Source of the DNA: Pseudomonadota bacterium
GTDB taxonomy: Bacteria > Pseudomonadota > Alphaproteobacteria > Rhizobiales > Rhizobiaceae
Direction of reading: 5' to 3'
Length of the DNA: 60,246 bases
Assembly (NCBI GenBank): GCA_023399465.1
Contig: JAEWPB010000180.1
Coordinates: 1-60,246 of the forward strand
Numbering within the stretch: position 1 is the stretch's first letter; every line of letters begins with the position of its first letter. Below are positions 22,526-32,061 of the stretch, in pieces. The notes beneath the pieces are model-generated. The model worked only from the letters and a program-made list of their open reading frames with translations, was not told the origin of the DNA and searched no databases. The position numbers and the translations under genes are program-made.

Positions 22526-22834
22526 GTTGTTCCCCTTACAAGATGCGAATTCGCGCAAGTTGAGTAGGAAAGCCGTCGAGGGTTAGCAAGGCCGTGCGAG
22601 CAATCGGCCTGACCTTTTTTGGGTATTTCCGGCAGATCGCTCACCGAGTGATGAAGTTCACTTTTTTCTTTTATAAACAGATGCTTGCTGGAGGCATTGT
22701 AAGGCGTCCCGGCCTCGTGAAGCAGCCACCCTGAGGAGCATGCGCCCCGTTGGCGAAGCGCTTGCGCAAGCGCGATACGGCAACGAAAAACGGGGCGTCG
22801 CAGCCCCGTTGTCGATGTAGGCCGATATTGGAAA
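22526..22834. other. Intergenic stretch between the DUF4189 gene and aapP
   Basis: This 309-bp gap contains the DUF4189 upstream region, an AT-rich segment near 22660-22680 and, at its right end, the aap terminator. Another GC-rich inverted repeat lies at about 22757-22775 (GCGAAGCGCTTGCGCAAGCG). No gene was seen. Confidence 0.5.
22789..22810 (-). terminator. Terminator of the aapJQMP operon
   Basis: AACGGGGC and GCCCCGTT form an 8-bp stem around a 6-base loop. On the - strand the stem is followed by TTTTTCGTTG, a good U-tract, 25 bp after the aapP stop. Confidence 0.8.
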
Positions 22835-23608
<774 letters not shown>

Positions 23609-23626
23609 TAAGTTATTCCCCTATAG

Positions 23627-24781
23627 TTATCTCTTGTGTCCGGTATCGAGGCGGCGTTCCACGAAGCTCGAATAGCGCGACATGCCGAAACAGAAGATCC
23701 AGAACACAAAACCAGCGAAAATCAGGCCGGTCAATGGTGTAACGGCCGAAGCCCAGGTCGTATCCGCGAAATTCAGTCGTACGATGCCGAGCAGATCGAA
23801 CATGCCGATGATCGATACCAGCGACGTGTCCTTGAAGAGGCCGATGAAGGTGTTGACGATACCCGGGATCACCAGCTTGATCGCCTGCGGCATGACCACG
23901 AGCCGCATCTTCTGCCAGTAGCTAAGACCGAGCGAATCCGCGCCCTCGAATTGTCCTTTTGGGATGGCCTGCAGGCCGCCGCGGATCACCTCCGCCATGT
24001 AGGCGGATGCGAAGATGGACACACCGATCAGGGCGCGCAGCATCTTGTCGATCGTCCAGCCGCTCGGCAGGAACAGGGGCAGCATCACGCTGGCCATGAA
24101 CAGGACGGTGATGAGCGGAATGCCTCGGATGATCTCGATGAAAAGGACGCAGGTCATCCGGATTACCGGCATGTGCGAGCGCCGCCCGAGTGCGAGCAGG
24201 ATGCCGAAGGGCAACGATACCGCGATGCCGACGAACGACAGGATCAGCGTGACCATCAGTCCGCCCCACAGCGGGGTTTCGACGATCTCGAGGCCGAAGC
24301 CGCCGTAGAGCAGGAAGAAGGCTACCACCGGAAAGACCAGGAAAAGCGCCACGGCGTTGAGGGCCTTGCGCGGGGCCGAGGGAATGAGCATCGGCACCAG
24401 CAGAACAACGAACAGAATGCCGACCAGAATCGGGCGCCAGCGCTCGTCGAGCGGATAGCGGCCGAACAGGAACTGCTGGAACTTGTCGCTCACGAATGCC
24501 CAGCATGCGCCGCTCCAGCCGTCGGGCTGCACGCCGCCCTGGACCAGCGTGGCGCAGGCGGTGCGGTCGGCGCCGGTCCATACGGCGCTGAGGAACAGCC
24601 AGTCGACGACGACAGGAACCGACCAGACGAGAAATGCCAGCGCCAGGATCGTGAAGACAGCGTCCTTCGGCGTCGCCAGCAGGTTGTGCCTGATCCACGA
24701 GCCGATGCCCCTTTCATTGGCGGGGGCGGGAAGCTGCGGCAGGATTTCAGCGCGAACGAATGGTTTCGAAGTATCAGCCAT
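23627..24781 (-). CDS. aapM: General L-amino acid ABC transporter, permease AapM
   Basis: A 384-residue permease with a longer N-terminal part than the usual HisM/HisQ proteins, as known for AapM. Hydrophobic helices start at about residue 40. The C-terminal half carries the BPD_transp_1 domain with the EAA loop (GGLQAIPKGQFEGADSLGLS), which docks onto the ATPase. It forms a heterodimer with AapQ in the inner membrane. AapQ ends one base before its start, indicating tight coupling. Confidence 0.94.
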   Translation of the reverse strand: MADTSKPFVRAEILPQLPAPANERGIGSWIRHNLLATPKDAVFTILALAFLVWSVPVVVDWLFLSAVWTGADRTACATLVQGGVQPDGWSGACWAFVSDKFQQFLFGRYPLDERWRPILVGILFVVLLVPMLIPSAPRKALNAVALFLVFPVVAFFLLYGGFGLEIVETPLWGGLMVTLILSFVGIAVSLPFGILLALGRRSHMPVIRMTCVLFIEIIRGIPLITVLFMASVMLPLFLPSGWTIDKMLRALIGVSIFASAYMAEVIRGGLQAIPKGQFEGADSLGLSYWQKMRLVVMPQAIKLVIPGIVNTFIGLFKDTSLVSIIGMFDLLGIVRLNFADTTWASAVTPLTGLIFAGFVFWIFCFGMSRYSSFVERRLDTGHKR

Positions 24782-24782
24782 C

Positions 24783-25976
24783 TTACCGCTCCACCAGTGC
24801 CATCTTGGCGTTGAACCAGTTCATGAATATCGAGGTGAGGATGCTGATCGTCAGATAGACGATCATCCAGATCACCACGATCTCGATAGCCTGACCGGTC
24901 TGGTTGAGGATGGTGCCGCCGACCGACACGAGGTCGGAGAAGCCGATGGCGATTGCCAGCGACGAGTTCTTCGTAAGGTTCAGGTACTGGCTGGTCAGCG
25001 GCGGGATGATGATCCGCAGCGCCTGCGGAATGACCACCAGGCGGGTGATCTTGCCGGGCTGGAGTCCGAGCGACGCCGCCGCCTCGGACTGACCCTTGGG
25101 TACGCCGCGAATGCCGCTTCGCACGATTTCGGCGATGAACGAGGCGGTGTAGAAGGACAGCGCCAGATAGAGCGACATGAATTCCGGGCCGATCACCGAG
25201 CCGCCCGTCAGGTTGAACTTGCCCGCAACCGGATAATCGAAGGCCACGGGTGTGCCGAGGGCAAGGAAGGTCAGCAACGGCAGGCCTATGATCAGGGCGA
25301 TGCCGGTGGATATGGCCGGAAACGGCTTGCCGGTGGCATTCTGGCGTGCGGTCGCCCAGCGCTTCAGGAAAATGGCGCCGGCGACGGCGATCAGGAATGC
25401 AACGACGAGCAGGAGCGATCCGTTTTCGAGGACCGGCTTAGGAAAGGCCAGGCCGCGATTGTTCAGGAACATGCCAAACGGCAGCGCCAGCGATTCGCGC
25501 GGCTGCGGCAGGACTGCCAGAACGCCCGAATACCAGAAGAAGATGACGAGCAGCGGCGGGATGTTGCGGAAGATCTCGACATAGACCGTACACAGCTTGG
25601 CGATCAGCCAGTTGTGCGACAGGCGGCCGATGCCGACGACGAATCCGATGATCGTCGCGGTGATGATGCCGGCGATAGCGACCAGCAGCGTGTTCAGCAA
25701 GCCGACGATGAGCGCGCGGCCATAGGTCGAGTCACTGGTATAGGGTATCAGGGACTGTCCGACGTCGAAGCCGGCGCGGCTGCGCAGGAACTGGAAGCCT
25801 GAAGCGGTCTTTGACCGGGTGAGGTTTTCGATGGTGTTGTCGGCAATCCACCAGACGACGGCAACGAGCACGACAATGGTGATCGCCTGAAAAAAGATGC
25901 TGCGAAACCTGGGATCGTAGATCAGCGATCGTACATTCCAGCCAATTTCGGGCGCACTTGTTGACTGTACGGTCAT
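24783..25976 (-). CDS. aapQ: General L-amino acid ABC transporter, permease AapQ
   Basis: A 397-residue inner-membrane permease, partner of AapM. It has an extended N-terminal region with the first helix near residue 30, a large periplasmic insertion, and the conserved EAA loop (SGIRGVPKGQSEAAASLGLQ) near residue 310. The order J-Q-M-P and the length match the rhizobial Aap operon. A stem-loop separates it from aapJ. Confidence 0.94.
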   Translation of the reverse strand: MTVQSTSAPEIGWNVRSLIYDPRFRSIFFQAITIVVLVAVVWWIADNTIENLTRSKTASGFQFLRSRAGFDVGQSLIPYTSDSTYGRALIVGLLNTLLVAIAGIITATIIGFVVGIGRLSHNWLIAKLCTVYVEIFRNIPPLLVIFFWYSGVLAVLPQPRESLALPFGMFLNNRGLAFPKPVLENGSLLLVVAFLIAVAGAIFLKRWATARQNATGKPFPAISTGIALIIGLPLLTFLALGTPVAFDYPVAGKFNLTGGSVIGPEFMSLYLALSFYTASFIAEIVRSGIRGVPKGQSEAAASLGLQPGKITRLVVIPQALRIIIPPLTSQYLNLTKNSSLAIAIGFSDLVSVGGTILNQTGQAIEIVVIWMIVYLTISILTSIFMNWFNAKMALVER

Positions 25977-26025
25977 GGTCAGCCCTATTCCCCTTGTGAC
26001 CCATTCGGGTCTTTATATTTTTTGT

Positions 26026-26053
26026 CCGGAAAGGCGGCGGGCCGCCTTTCCGG
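26026..26053 (-). promoter_or_regulatory. Intercistronic hairpin between aapJ and aapQ
   Basis: A perfect 13-bp stem CCGGAAAGGCGGC/GCCGCCTTTCCGG with a 2-base spacer lies 15 bp after the aapJ stop. On the transcribed strand it is followed by A-rich rather than U-rich sequence. It probably protects the aapJ message end so that the binding protein is made in excess over the membrane parts, as in other such operons; partial termination is also possible. Confidence 0.6.
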
Positions 26054-26068
26054 TGACATGGCATCCGC

Positions 26069-27094
26069 TTAGCGGATCGGCGGTGCGTACTGCAGGCCAC
26101 CCTTGTTCCATACGGCGTTCAGGCCGCGCTGGATCTTCAGCGGGCTGCCTTCGCCGATGTTGCGATCGAACACTTCACCGTAGTTCCCGACGCCCTTGAT
26201 GACATTGTAGGCCCAGTCGTTGGTCAGACCAAGGTCGGTACCGATCTTGGTGTCGGCCTCGGAGCCCAGGAAGCGCTGGATGTCCGGGTTGGTCGAAGCC
26301 TTCATCTCGTCGATGTTCGCCTGGGTGATGCCGAATTCTTCACCCTGGACCAGTGCATAGTGGACCCAGCTGACGATATCGAACCACTGGTCGTCGCCCT
26401 GGCGAACAGCCGGTCCGAGCGGCTCCTTGGAAATGATTTCCGGGAGAATCATGTGCTCGTCCGGATTCTTCAGGGTCAGGCGCAGAGAGTACAGGCCGGA
26501 CTGGTCGGTGGTGTAGACGTCACAACGGCCGGAATCATAGGCAGCGTTGACTTCCTCGAGCTTCTCGAACACCACCGGGTTGTACTGCAGGTTGTTGGCC
26601 TTGAAGTAGTCGGCGAGGTTGAGTTCGGTGGTCGTGCCGGTCTGCACGCAGACGGCGGCGCCGGAAAGTTCAAGCGCGGACTTCACGTCGAGGCCCTTGC
26701 GGACCATGAAGCCCTGGCCGTCGTAGTAGTTGATCGCGCGGAAGTTGAAGCCGAGCGCGGTGTCGCGGTTGATGGTCCAGGTGGTGTTGCGCGCGAGCAG
26801 GTCGACTTCACCGGACTGCAGAGCCGGGAAGCGTTCCTTTGCAGTCGTCGGCGAATACTTGACCTTGCTGGCATCGCCGAAAATGGCGGCGGCGACTGCA
26901 CGGCAATAATCGACGTCGAAGCCGGTCCAGTTGCCGGCGGAATCAGGAGCCGCGAAACCGGCGAGGCCCGTGTTGACGCCGCACTGGACAAACCCCTTCG
27001 CTTTGACCGCATCCAGCGTGGAAGCGGCGGCAGCCGGTCCGCCAATAGCCAAAACTGCGGTTCCGATCGCGGCTGACAGTAGCTTGTAATTCAT
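26069..27094 (-). CDS. aapJ: General L-amino acid ABC transporter, substrate-binding protein AapJ
   Basis: A 341-residue periplasmic binding protein. The signal peptide spans about residues 1-24 (MNYKLLSAAIGTAVLAIGGP, cut after AAAA). The mature protein has the SBP_bac_3 fold with GFVQCGVNTGLAGFAAPDSA and WTGFDVDYCRAVAAAIFG, typical of AapJ/BztA. It captures L-amino acids and hands them to AapQM. The ATG at 27094 with GGGAAAG upstream was chosen over an in-frame ATG at 27178. It is the first gene of the operon, and its promoter lies in the divergent gap shared with the cystathionine beta-lyase gene. Confidence 0.94.
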   Translation of the reverse strand: MNYKLLSAAIGTAVLAIGGPAAAASTLDAVKAKGFVQCGVNTGLAGFAAPDSAGNWTGFDVDYCRAVAAAIFGDASKVKYSPTTAKERFPALQSGEVDLLARNTTWTINRDTALGFNFRAINYYDGQGFMVRKGLDVKSALELSGAAVCVQTGTTTELNLADYFKANNLQYNPVVFEKLEEVNAAYDSGRCDVYTTDQSGLYSLRLTLKNPDEHMILPEIISKEPLGPAVRQGDDQWFDIVSWVHYALVQGEEFGITQANIDEMKASTNPDIQRFLGSEADTKIGTDLGLTNDWAYNVIKGVGNYGEVFDRNIGEGSPLKIQRGLNAVWNKGGLQYAPPIR

Positions 27095-27453
27095 CTTTCC
27101 CAACCCTTTTTCTATCGTTGTTTTTCTCCGAACCAGCGCGCGACCAATGCGAATTGGTGCCGCAATCCGGCTTGCCACCCTCCCGGTGCAAGTGAAGGTA
27201 TCACAGTCAGAAAAACATATCGGGTCAAGTCTGAAGGCGGAAAAACTCGGAACAAATGCGCTAACAGCACTGTAAAGGCTGCAATATTAGGCAGAAGCCA
27301 TGACCTTTTGCAGTTTCGTGCACAATAAATGCCCGATCTGACGCTGCTCTCGGCTTTAAATCACATTTTTGCTGCGGCAAACGGGGTTGACCCGATCCGG
27401 TCAAATCGCCACAACTCGGTGACAGTCATTTCGTACAAGGCCTTGGAAATTCC
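27095..27453. other. Divergent promoter region between aapJ and the cystathionine beta-lyase gene
   Basis: This 359-bp gap separates two divergent genes and must hold both promoters. It is AT-richer than the genes around it, especially 27190-27370. I saw no recognisable riboswitch or clear operator. Confidence 0.5.
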
Positions 27454-28644
27454 ATGAACGATCGAGATAAGCTGCTGGCCGAGGCCGGCATCAATACGCG
27501 TCTTTCGCATATCGGCAACAATCCCTCCGACTACCACGGCTTCGTCAATCCTCCGGTGGTGCATGCATCGACCGTGCTGTTTCCGAATGCCCGCGCCATG
27601 GAGACGCGCAACCAGAAATATACCTACGGCACGCGTGGGACGCCGACGACGGATGCGCTCTGTGAAGCGATCGATTCGCTGGAAGGCTCGGCCGGCACCA
27701 TTCTCGTTCCCTCGGGCCTCGCCGCGGTTACCGTACCGTTCCTCGCCTTCCTCTCGGCCGGCGACCATGCGCTGATCGTCGATTCGGTCTATTTTCCGAC
27801 CCGTCATTTCTGCGACACCATGCTGACGCGCCTTGGCGTCGAGGTCGACTACTACGATCCGATGATCGGCGCCGGTATCGAAGCGCTGATCAAGCCCAAC
27901 ACCAGGCTGGTGCATACCGAAGCGCCGGGGTCGAACACCTTCGAGATGCAGGACATCGGTGCGATCAGCGCTGTCGCGCACAAGCACGGTTGCGTCGTGA
28001 CCATGGACAACACCTGGGCGACGCCGCTGTTCTTCCGTCCGCTCGACTTCGGCGTCGACATCTCGATCCATGCGGCGACGAAGTATCCGTCCGGCCATTC
28101 CGACATCCTGATGGGCACGGTCTCGGCGAATGCCAAGCATTGGGAGCAGTTGAAGGAAGGCAATCTCGCGCTCGGCATGTGCGGATCGCCTGACGATTCC
28201 TACCAGATCCTGCGCGGGCTGCGCACCATGGGCGTCCGCCTGCAGCACCACCAGGAAAGCGCGCTTGCGCTGGCGACCTGGCTGGAAGGGCGCGATGACG
28301 TCGCGCGCGTGCTGCATCCGGCGCTGGAGAGCTTTCCCGGGCACGAACTGTGGAAGCGCGACTTCAAGGGGGCGAGCGGGATCTTCTCGTTCGTGCTCGA
28401 CGCCGGCAATCCCGAGAAGGCCAGGGCGAAGGCTCATGCCTTCCTTGATGCCCTGAGCTTCTTCGGCCTCGGCTATTCCTGGGGCGGCTTCGAGAGCCTT
28501 GCCGTGCACGTGCAGCTTGGCGACCGCAAGATCTGCAAGGCGCCGGCAGAAGGTCCGGTCATCCGTCTGCAGGTCGGTCTCGAGGATGTCGCGGATCTCC
28601 GCAAGGATCTTGAGCGCGGCTTTGCCGCGGCTGCAGCGGTCTGA
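27454..28644 (+). CDS. metC: Cystathionine beta-lyase (PLP-dependent)
   Basis: A 396-residue enzyme that cleaves cystathionine to homocysteine, pyruvate and ammonia in methionine synthesis. The Cys/Met metabolism PLP fold is clear: YTYGTRGTPTTDALCEAI (residues ~56-73, binding phosphate of the partner subunit), VPSGLAAV, DNTWATP, and the Schiff-base Lys210 in AATKYPSGHSD. The near-C-terminal GYSWGGFESL is typical of MetC rather than MetB or MetZ. The gene is divergent from aapJ and converges on the FAD monooxygenase gene, with no spacer between the stops. Confidence 0.9.
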   Translation: MNDRDKLLAEAGINTRLSHIGNNPSDYHGFVNPPVVHASTVLFPNARAMETRNQKYTYGTRGTPTTDALCEAIDSLEGSAGTILVPSGLAAVTVPFLAFLSAGDHALIVDSVYFPTRHFCDTMLTRLGVEVDYYDPMIGAGIEALIKPNTRLVHTEAPGSNTFEMQDIGAISAVAHKHGCVVTMDNTWATPLFFRPLDFGVDISIHAATKYPSGHSDILMGTVSANAKHWEQLKEGNLALGMCGSPDDSYQILRGLRTMGVRLQHHQESALALATWLEGRDDVARVLHPALESFPGHELWKRDFKGASGIFSFVLDAGNPEKARAKAHAFLDALSFFGLGYSWGGFESLAVHVQLGDRKICKAPAEGPVIRLQVGLEDVADLRKDLERGFAAAAAV

Positions 28645-29808
28645 TCAGCCGGCCGCCCGGTAGCCGTAGATCCAGTCCAGATCCGCCGCAAGGCTTTGCG
28701 GCGGACGCAACGACAGAACGAAGTCGCGGCCGATGCGCAAGGGGCCGCGCGCATGGTAGGCGAACTTGTTGAACGCGCCGCGCTTGCGCAACTGTGCGAT
28801 ACGGGGCATGCGGCGGGCGTCATAGGCGCCGAGTGCCTCGGGCAGGGACAGTTCGGCAAGCAACCCGCCAAGTTCGAAGGCATCCTCGATCGCCATTGCC
28901 GCACCCTGCGCCGCAAACGGCATCATCGCATGGGCAGCGTCACCGATCAGGATCGTGTCGCGTCCGTTGTTCCAGCGTCCGGCGCTGACTTCGAAGAGCG
29001 GCCAGTAGGTGAGCTTTTCCGCATTCCTCAGCAACGTCCGGATTTCCGCGTTCCAACGCGAAAAGTGGCTCTCGAGAATAGCCCGTTGGCCATCGTCGTT
29101 GCCTGCGCTCCAGGTCTCTCCCGGGTTCGCGCCCGAGGTGATCGCGACGATATTGATGCAGCCTGCTTCCTTCAGCGGATAGCAGACGAGGTGGCTCGCC
29201 GGTCCGAGAAAGGCGGTGACATTGCTGCTGTCGATGAACGAAGGTGCGGCCTCGTTCGGGATCAGAAAGCGCCAGGCGATGTTGCCGGAGAAGCGGGCCT
29301 CGGCGCCGCCGGGAATCTGCGTTCGTACCCTGGACCAGACCCCATCCGCGCCGACGATGATGTCGGGCCCGACGCCGCTCACGGCGGCGATAGCCGCCGG
29401 CTCCGCCCGTTCGATGCGGTGGCCGGTATGGAGGCGGCAGAGCGGATTACGAAGGACAGCCTGCAGCAGCGCCTGCTGGAGGGTGGCGCGATGAAGGACG
29501 CCGTAGGGGGCGCCCCAGCGCTTTCGGGCATATGCGCCGGCCGGCACGCTGGCGAGCGGGCGCAGGGACAGCCCGGATTTCAGCCCGATGTGGTCGGGCT
29601 CCTGCCAGACGGATTCCAGATGGGAGAGGACGCCGAGTTCGGCGAGGATCCGCGAGGCGTTCGGGGAAACCTGCAGGCCAGCCCCGACTTCTCCGATCTG
29701 TCCGGACTGCTCGAACACGTCGCACGCAATGCCATGGCGCGAAAGCGACAGCGCCGCCGTCAGGCCGGCAATGCCGGCTCCGATGATTGCGGCGGTCTTG
29801 ACTGACAT
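28645..29808 (-). CDS. FAD-dependent monooxygenase (salicylate hydroxylase-like)
   Basis: A 387-residue flavoprotein of the PheA/UbiH/salicylate hydroxylase group. The dinucleotide-binding GAGIAG lies at residues 10-15. The second FAD motif ILIGDAAHAMMPFAAQGAAM is intact near residue 285, and a DG motif (IIVGADGVWSRVR) sits near 160. Such enzymes hydroxylate aromatic rings using NAD(P)H and O2. No aromatic-degradation genes are nearby, so the substrate is open. A small zinc-protein gene lies just upstream and may be co-transcribed. Confidence 0.85.
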   Translation of the reverse strand: MSVKTAAIIGAGIAGLTAALSLSRHGIACDVFEQSGQIGEVGAGLQVSPNASRILAELGVLSHLESVWQEPDHIGLKSGLSLRPLASVPAGAYARKRWGAPYGVLHRATLQQALLQAVLRNPLCRLHTGHRIERAEPAAIAAVSGVGPDIIVGADGVWSRVRTQIPGGAEARFSGNIAWRFLIPNEAAPSFIDSSNVTAFLGPASHLVCYPLKEAGCINIVAITSGANPGETWSAGNDDGQRAILESHFSRWNAEIRTLLRNAEKLTYWPLFEVSAGRWNNGRDTILIGDAAHAMMPFAAQGAAMAIEDAFELGGLLAELSLPEALGAYDARRMPRIAQLRKRGAFNKFAYHARGPLRIGRDFVLSLRPPQSLAADLDWIYGYRAAG

Positions 29809-29830
29809 GGAATGCCCGATCGGGAAGGGG

Positions 29831-30076
29831 TTAGGCGGCCTGGACGTGGAAGACGCAGCCGGCCGGGTTGGTTTCGTTGGCCTTCAGCGACGGCGTGTAG
29901 CGAAAGAGGGTCGAGCAATAGGAGCAGACCTTCTCGTTGTCGTCGCCCATGTCGATATAGATGTGCGGATGATCGAAGGGAACCGACGCGCCGGTGCACA
30001 TGAATTCCTTCACGCCGATCTCGATGACGCGGTGTCCGCCGTCGTTCTGGAAATGGGGAATGGTATGCCCGGCCAT
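29831..30076 (-). CDS. zf-CHCC zinc-finger protein (NDUFS6-like)
   Basis: An 81-residue protein with the zf-CHCC pattern: Cys27, His36 and the pair Cys51-x2-Cys54 (KVCSYCSTLF). This family includes mitochondrial complex I subunit NDUFS6, and its alphaproteobacterial members are thought to serve in NADH dehydrogenase assembly or structure. The ATG at 30076 has GGAGA upstream and gives the usual start; four more codons upstream are unlikely to be used. It lies 22 bp before the monooxygenase gene on the same strand. Confidence 0.85.
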   Translation of the reverse strand: MAGHTIPHFQNDGGHRVIEIGVKEFMCTGASVPFDHPHIYIDMGDDNEKVCSYCSTLFRYTPSLKANETNPAGCVFHVQAA

Positions 30077-30239
30077 GCTGATCTCCACTGCATATGCGTT
30101 TTGCGGCGGACATTATCTTCCTTCGGCTGAAATGTGTAGATCCAAAGTCGGGGCCGACACACAGTTTTTCCGCGTTTTCCGGGTTCACCCCGACTGGCGG
30201 ATAAAATAATGTGCAGCCCGCAAGATACGGATCCGAGAT

Positions 30240-31025
30240 ATGAACCTGAATACGCCTGCCTTTTCCTCCTTCAATCACGCCGGCCTGGAGATCGCCTATT
30301 TCGACGAAGGCGATCCGATCGGTCCGCCCGTGCTGCTGATCCACGGCTTTGCCTCGACTGCGAACGTCAACTGGGTCCACCCAGGCTGGCTGAAAACGCT
30401 CGGTGATGCCGGATATCGCGTGATCGCCCTCGACAATCGCGGACATGGCGCCAGCGCCAAGCCGCATCTCGCCGATGCCTATCATCCAAGCACCATGGCG
30501 GGCGATGCGGTGGCGCTGCTGGACCATCTCGGGCTGGCCGACGCCCATGTGATGGGTTACTCGATGGGCGCCCGGATTTCGGCCTTCCTGGCGGTCGAGC
30601 ACCCCGCGCGCGTGCGCTCCCTGGTGTTCGGCGGGCTGGGCATCGGCATGGTCGACGGGGTCGGCGACTGGGATCCGATCGCCGAGGCACTTCTGGCGCC
30701 GTCGCTCGCCAGCGTCACCCATGCCCGTGGCCGCATGTTCCGCGCCTTCGCGGAGCAGACGAAGAGTGACAGGTTCGCGCTCGCTGCCTGCATAGCGACC
30801 TCGCGGGACCTGTTGACCCGTGAGCAGATGGGGCAAATCACGGTACCGACGCTTGTCGCGGTCGGGACGAAGGACGACATCGCCGGATCGCCGCTGGAAC
30901 TTGCCGAACTGATGCCGGATGCACGCGCGATCGACATTCCCAATCGCGACCATATGCTCGCGGTCGGCGACCGGGTGTTCAAGGCTGCCGTTCTCGAGTT
31001 CTACAAGGAAATCTCCGGACGGTGA
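30240..31025 (+). CDS. Alpha/beta hydrolase
   Basis: A 261-residue soluble hydrolase. The oxyanion HGFAS motif (residues 35-39), the nucleophile elbow GYSMGA with Ser108, an acid in VGTKDD and the catalytic His in NRDHMLAVGD complete the triad. The cap region between is short and helical. It resembles esterases and 3-oxoadipate enol-lactonase-like enzymes, but the substrate cannot be told. It is transcribed alone, divergent from the zf-CHCC gene. Confidence 0.88.
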   Translation: MNLNTPAFSSFNHAGLEIAYFDEGDPIGPPVLLIHGFASTANVNWVHPGWLKTLGDAGYRVIALDNRGHGASAKPHLADAYHPSTMAGDAVALLDHLGLADAHVMGYSMGARISAFLAVEHPARVRSLVFGGLGIGMVDGVGDWDPIAEALLAPSLASVTHARGRMFRAFAEQTKSDRFALAACIATSRDLLTREQMGQITVPTLVAVGTKDDIAGSPLELAELMPDARAIDIPNRDHMLAVGDRVFKAAVLEFYKEISGR

Positions 31026-31076
31026 CATGTTTGCCGCGATGGCAGCCACCATCGCGGCCGCCGCTATAGTGCAATG

Positions 31077-31880
31077 TCACTTACCGGTGAAAACCGGTTT
31101 GCGCTTGGCCGCGAAGGCGGCCCGGCCCTCGGCGTAGTCCTCGCTTTCGAAGGTTGCAGCACCGGCTATCTCGGCCTGGCGCAGAAGCACGTCGTCGTTC
31201 CTGGCGACGGCCAGAAGCGCCAGCTTGGCAGCGCGCACCGAGAGCGGCGCGTTGCCGGAAATAGTCTCCGCCAGCGTCAGGACCTCCGCCTCGAGGCGAT
31301 CCGGTGACGTGACCTCCAGAAGAAAGCCGGATGCGGCCATGCGTTCGGCATCCATTATCGCGCCGGTGAAGAGCGCGAGCTTTCCCATCTGGTTGCCGAG
31401 CGAGGCGGTGATGTCGGCAACTGCATCGGCGGGATAGGCGAGACCGAGACGGGCGGGCGGTATGGAAAATCGCGCCGTCTGGTCGGCGATGCGCAGATCG
31501 CAGGCTGCGGCGAGGCCGAAGCCGCCACCGAAGCAGATCCCGCGGATGGCTGCGATGGTCGGGACCGGGCATTCGCGCACGGCGGCAAAGGCGGCGCTGT
31601 TTTCCGCCTCATATATCCGCGCGGTGGCGGTATCCTTGCGCACGGTGTCGAACTCGGAAATGTCCGCACCGGCCGAAAAATCGTGATCGCCCGCACCACG
31701 GACGATGACGACTCGCGCTCCGGCTTCGGCTGTCAGCCAATGGAGGGCCTTCGGAACCGCCCGCCACATGGCGGCGTCGAGCGCGTTCTTGCGGGCTGCG
31801 TTGGCAAAAGCCAGCGTCCCCACCGCGTCCGCACATGTCGCAGCGATTTTTCCGTCGGCAAAGTCGTCTGTCAAAAGCAT
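31077..31880 (-). CDS. Enoyl-CoA hydratase/isomerase family protein
   Basis: A 267-residue crotonase-fold protein. The oxyanion-hole segments are visible as GAGDHDFSAGADISEF (residues ~60-75) and RGICFGGGFGLAAACDLRIA (two shorter motifs, RGICFGGG and ACDLRIA, ~115-135). The usual second catalytic Glu of hydratases is replaced in the IPPARLGLAYP region, so an isomerase or other crotonase reaction is possible. It converges on the hydrolase gene. No other fatty-acid genes are adjacent. Confidence 0.83.
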   Translation of the reverse strand: MLLTDDFADGKIAATCADAVGTLAFANAARKNALDAAMWRAVPKALHWLTAEAGARVVIVRGAGDHDFSAGADISEFDTVRKDTATARIYEAENSAAFAAVRECPVPTIAAIRGICFGGGFGLAAACDLRIADQTARFSIPPARLGLAYPADAVADITASLGNQMGKLALFTGAIMDAERMAASGFLLEVTSPDRLEAEVLTLAETISGNAPLSVRAAKLALLAVARNDDVLLRQAEIAGAATFESEDYAEGRAAFAAKRKPVFTGK

Positions 31881-32061
31881 ATCGCGCGCACTCCGATTTC
31901 CTCGTTTATGTTGACTTCACTTTGACCTATATAATGCAAACAACACCGGGGCGGGAACGCGTTTGAAGCGATTTGGCGATATCCGCGCCCCCGATCGATC
32001 GGAACAATGACGAAGGCTCGAACAGCCGCTCGTGATTGTAAATGGAATGAGGAGACCGGCG

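Noticed and set aside
22757..22775. Inverted repeat GCGAAGCGCTTGCGCAAGCG upstream of the aap terminator
   Set aside because: A GC-rich near-palindrome without T-run or known operator match; likely incidental.
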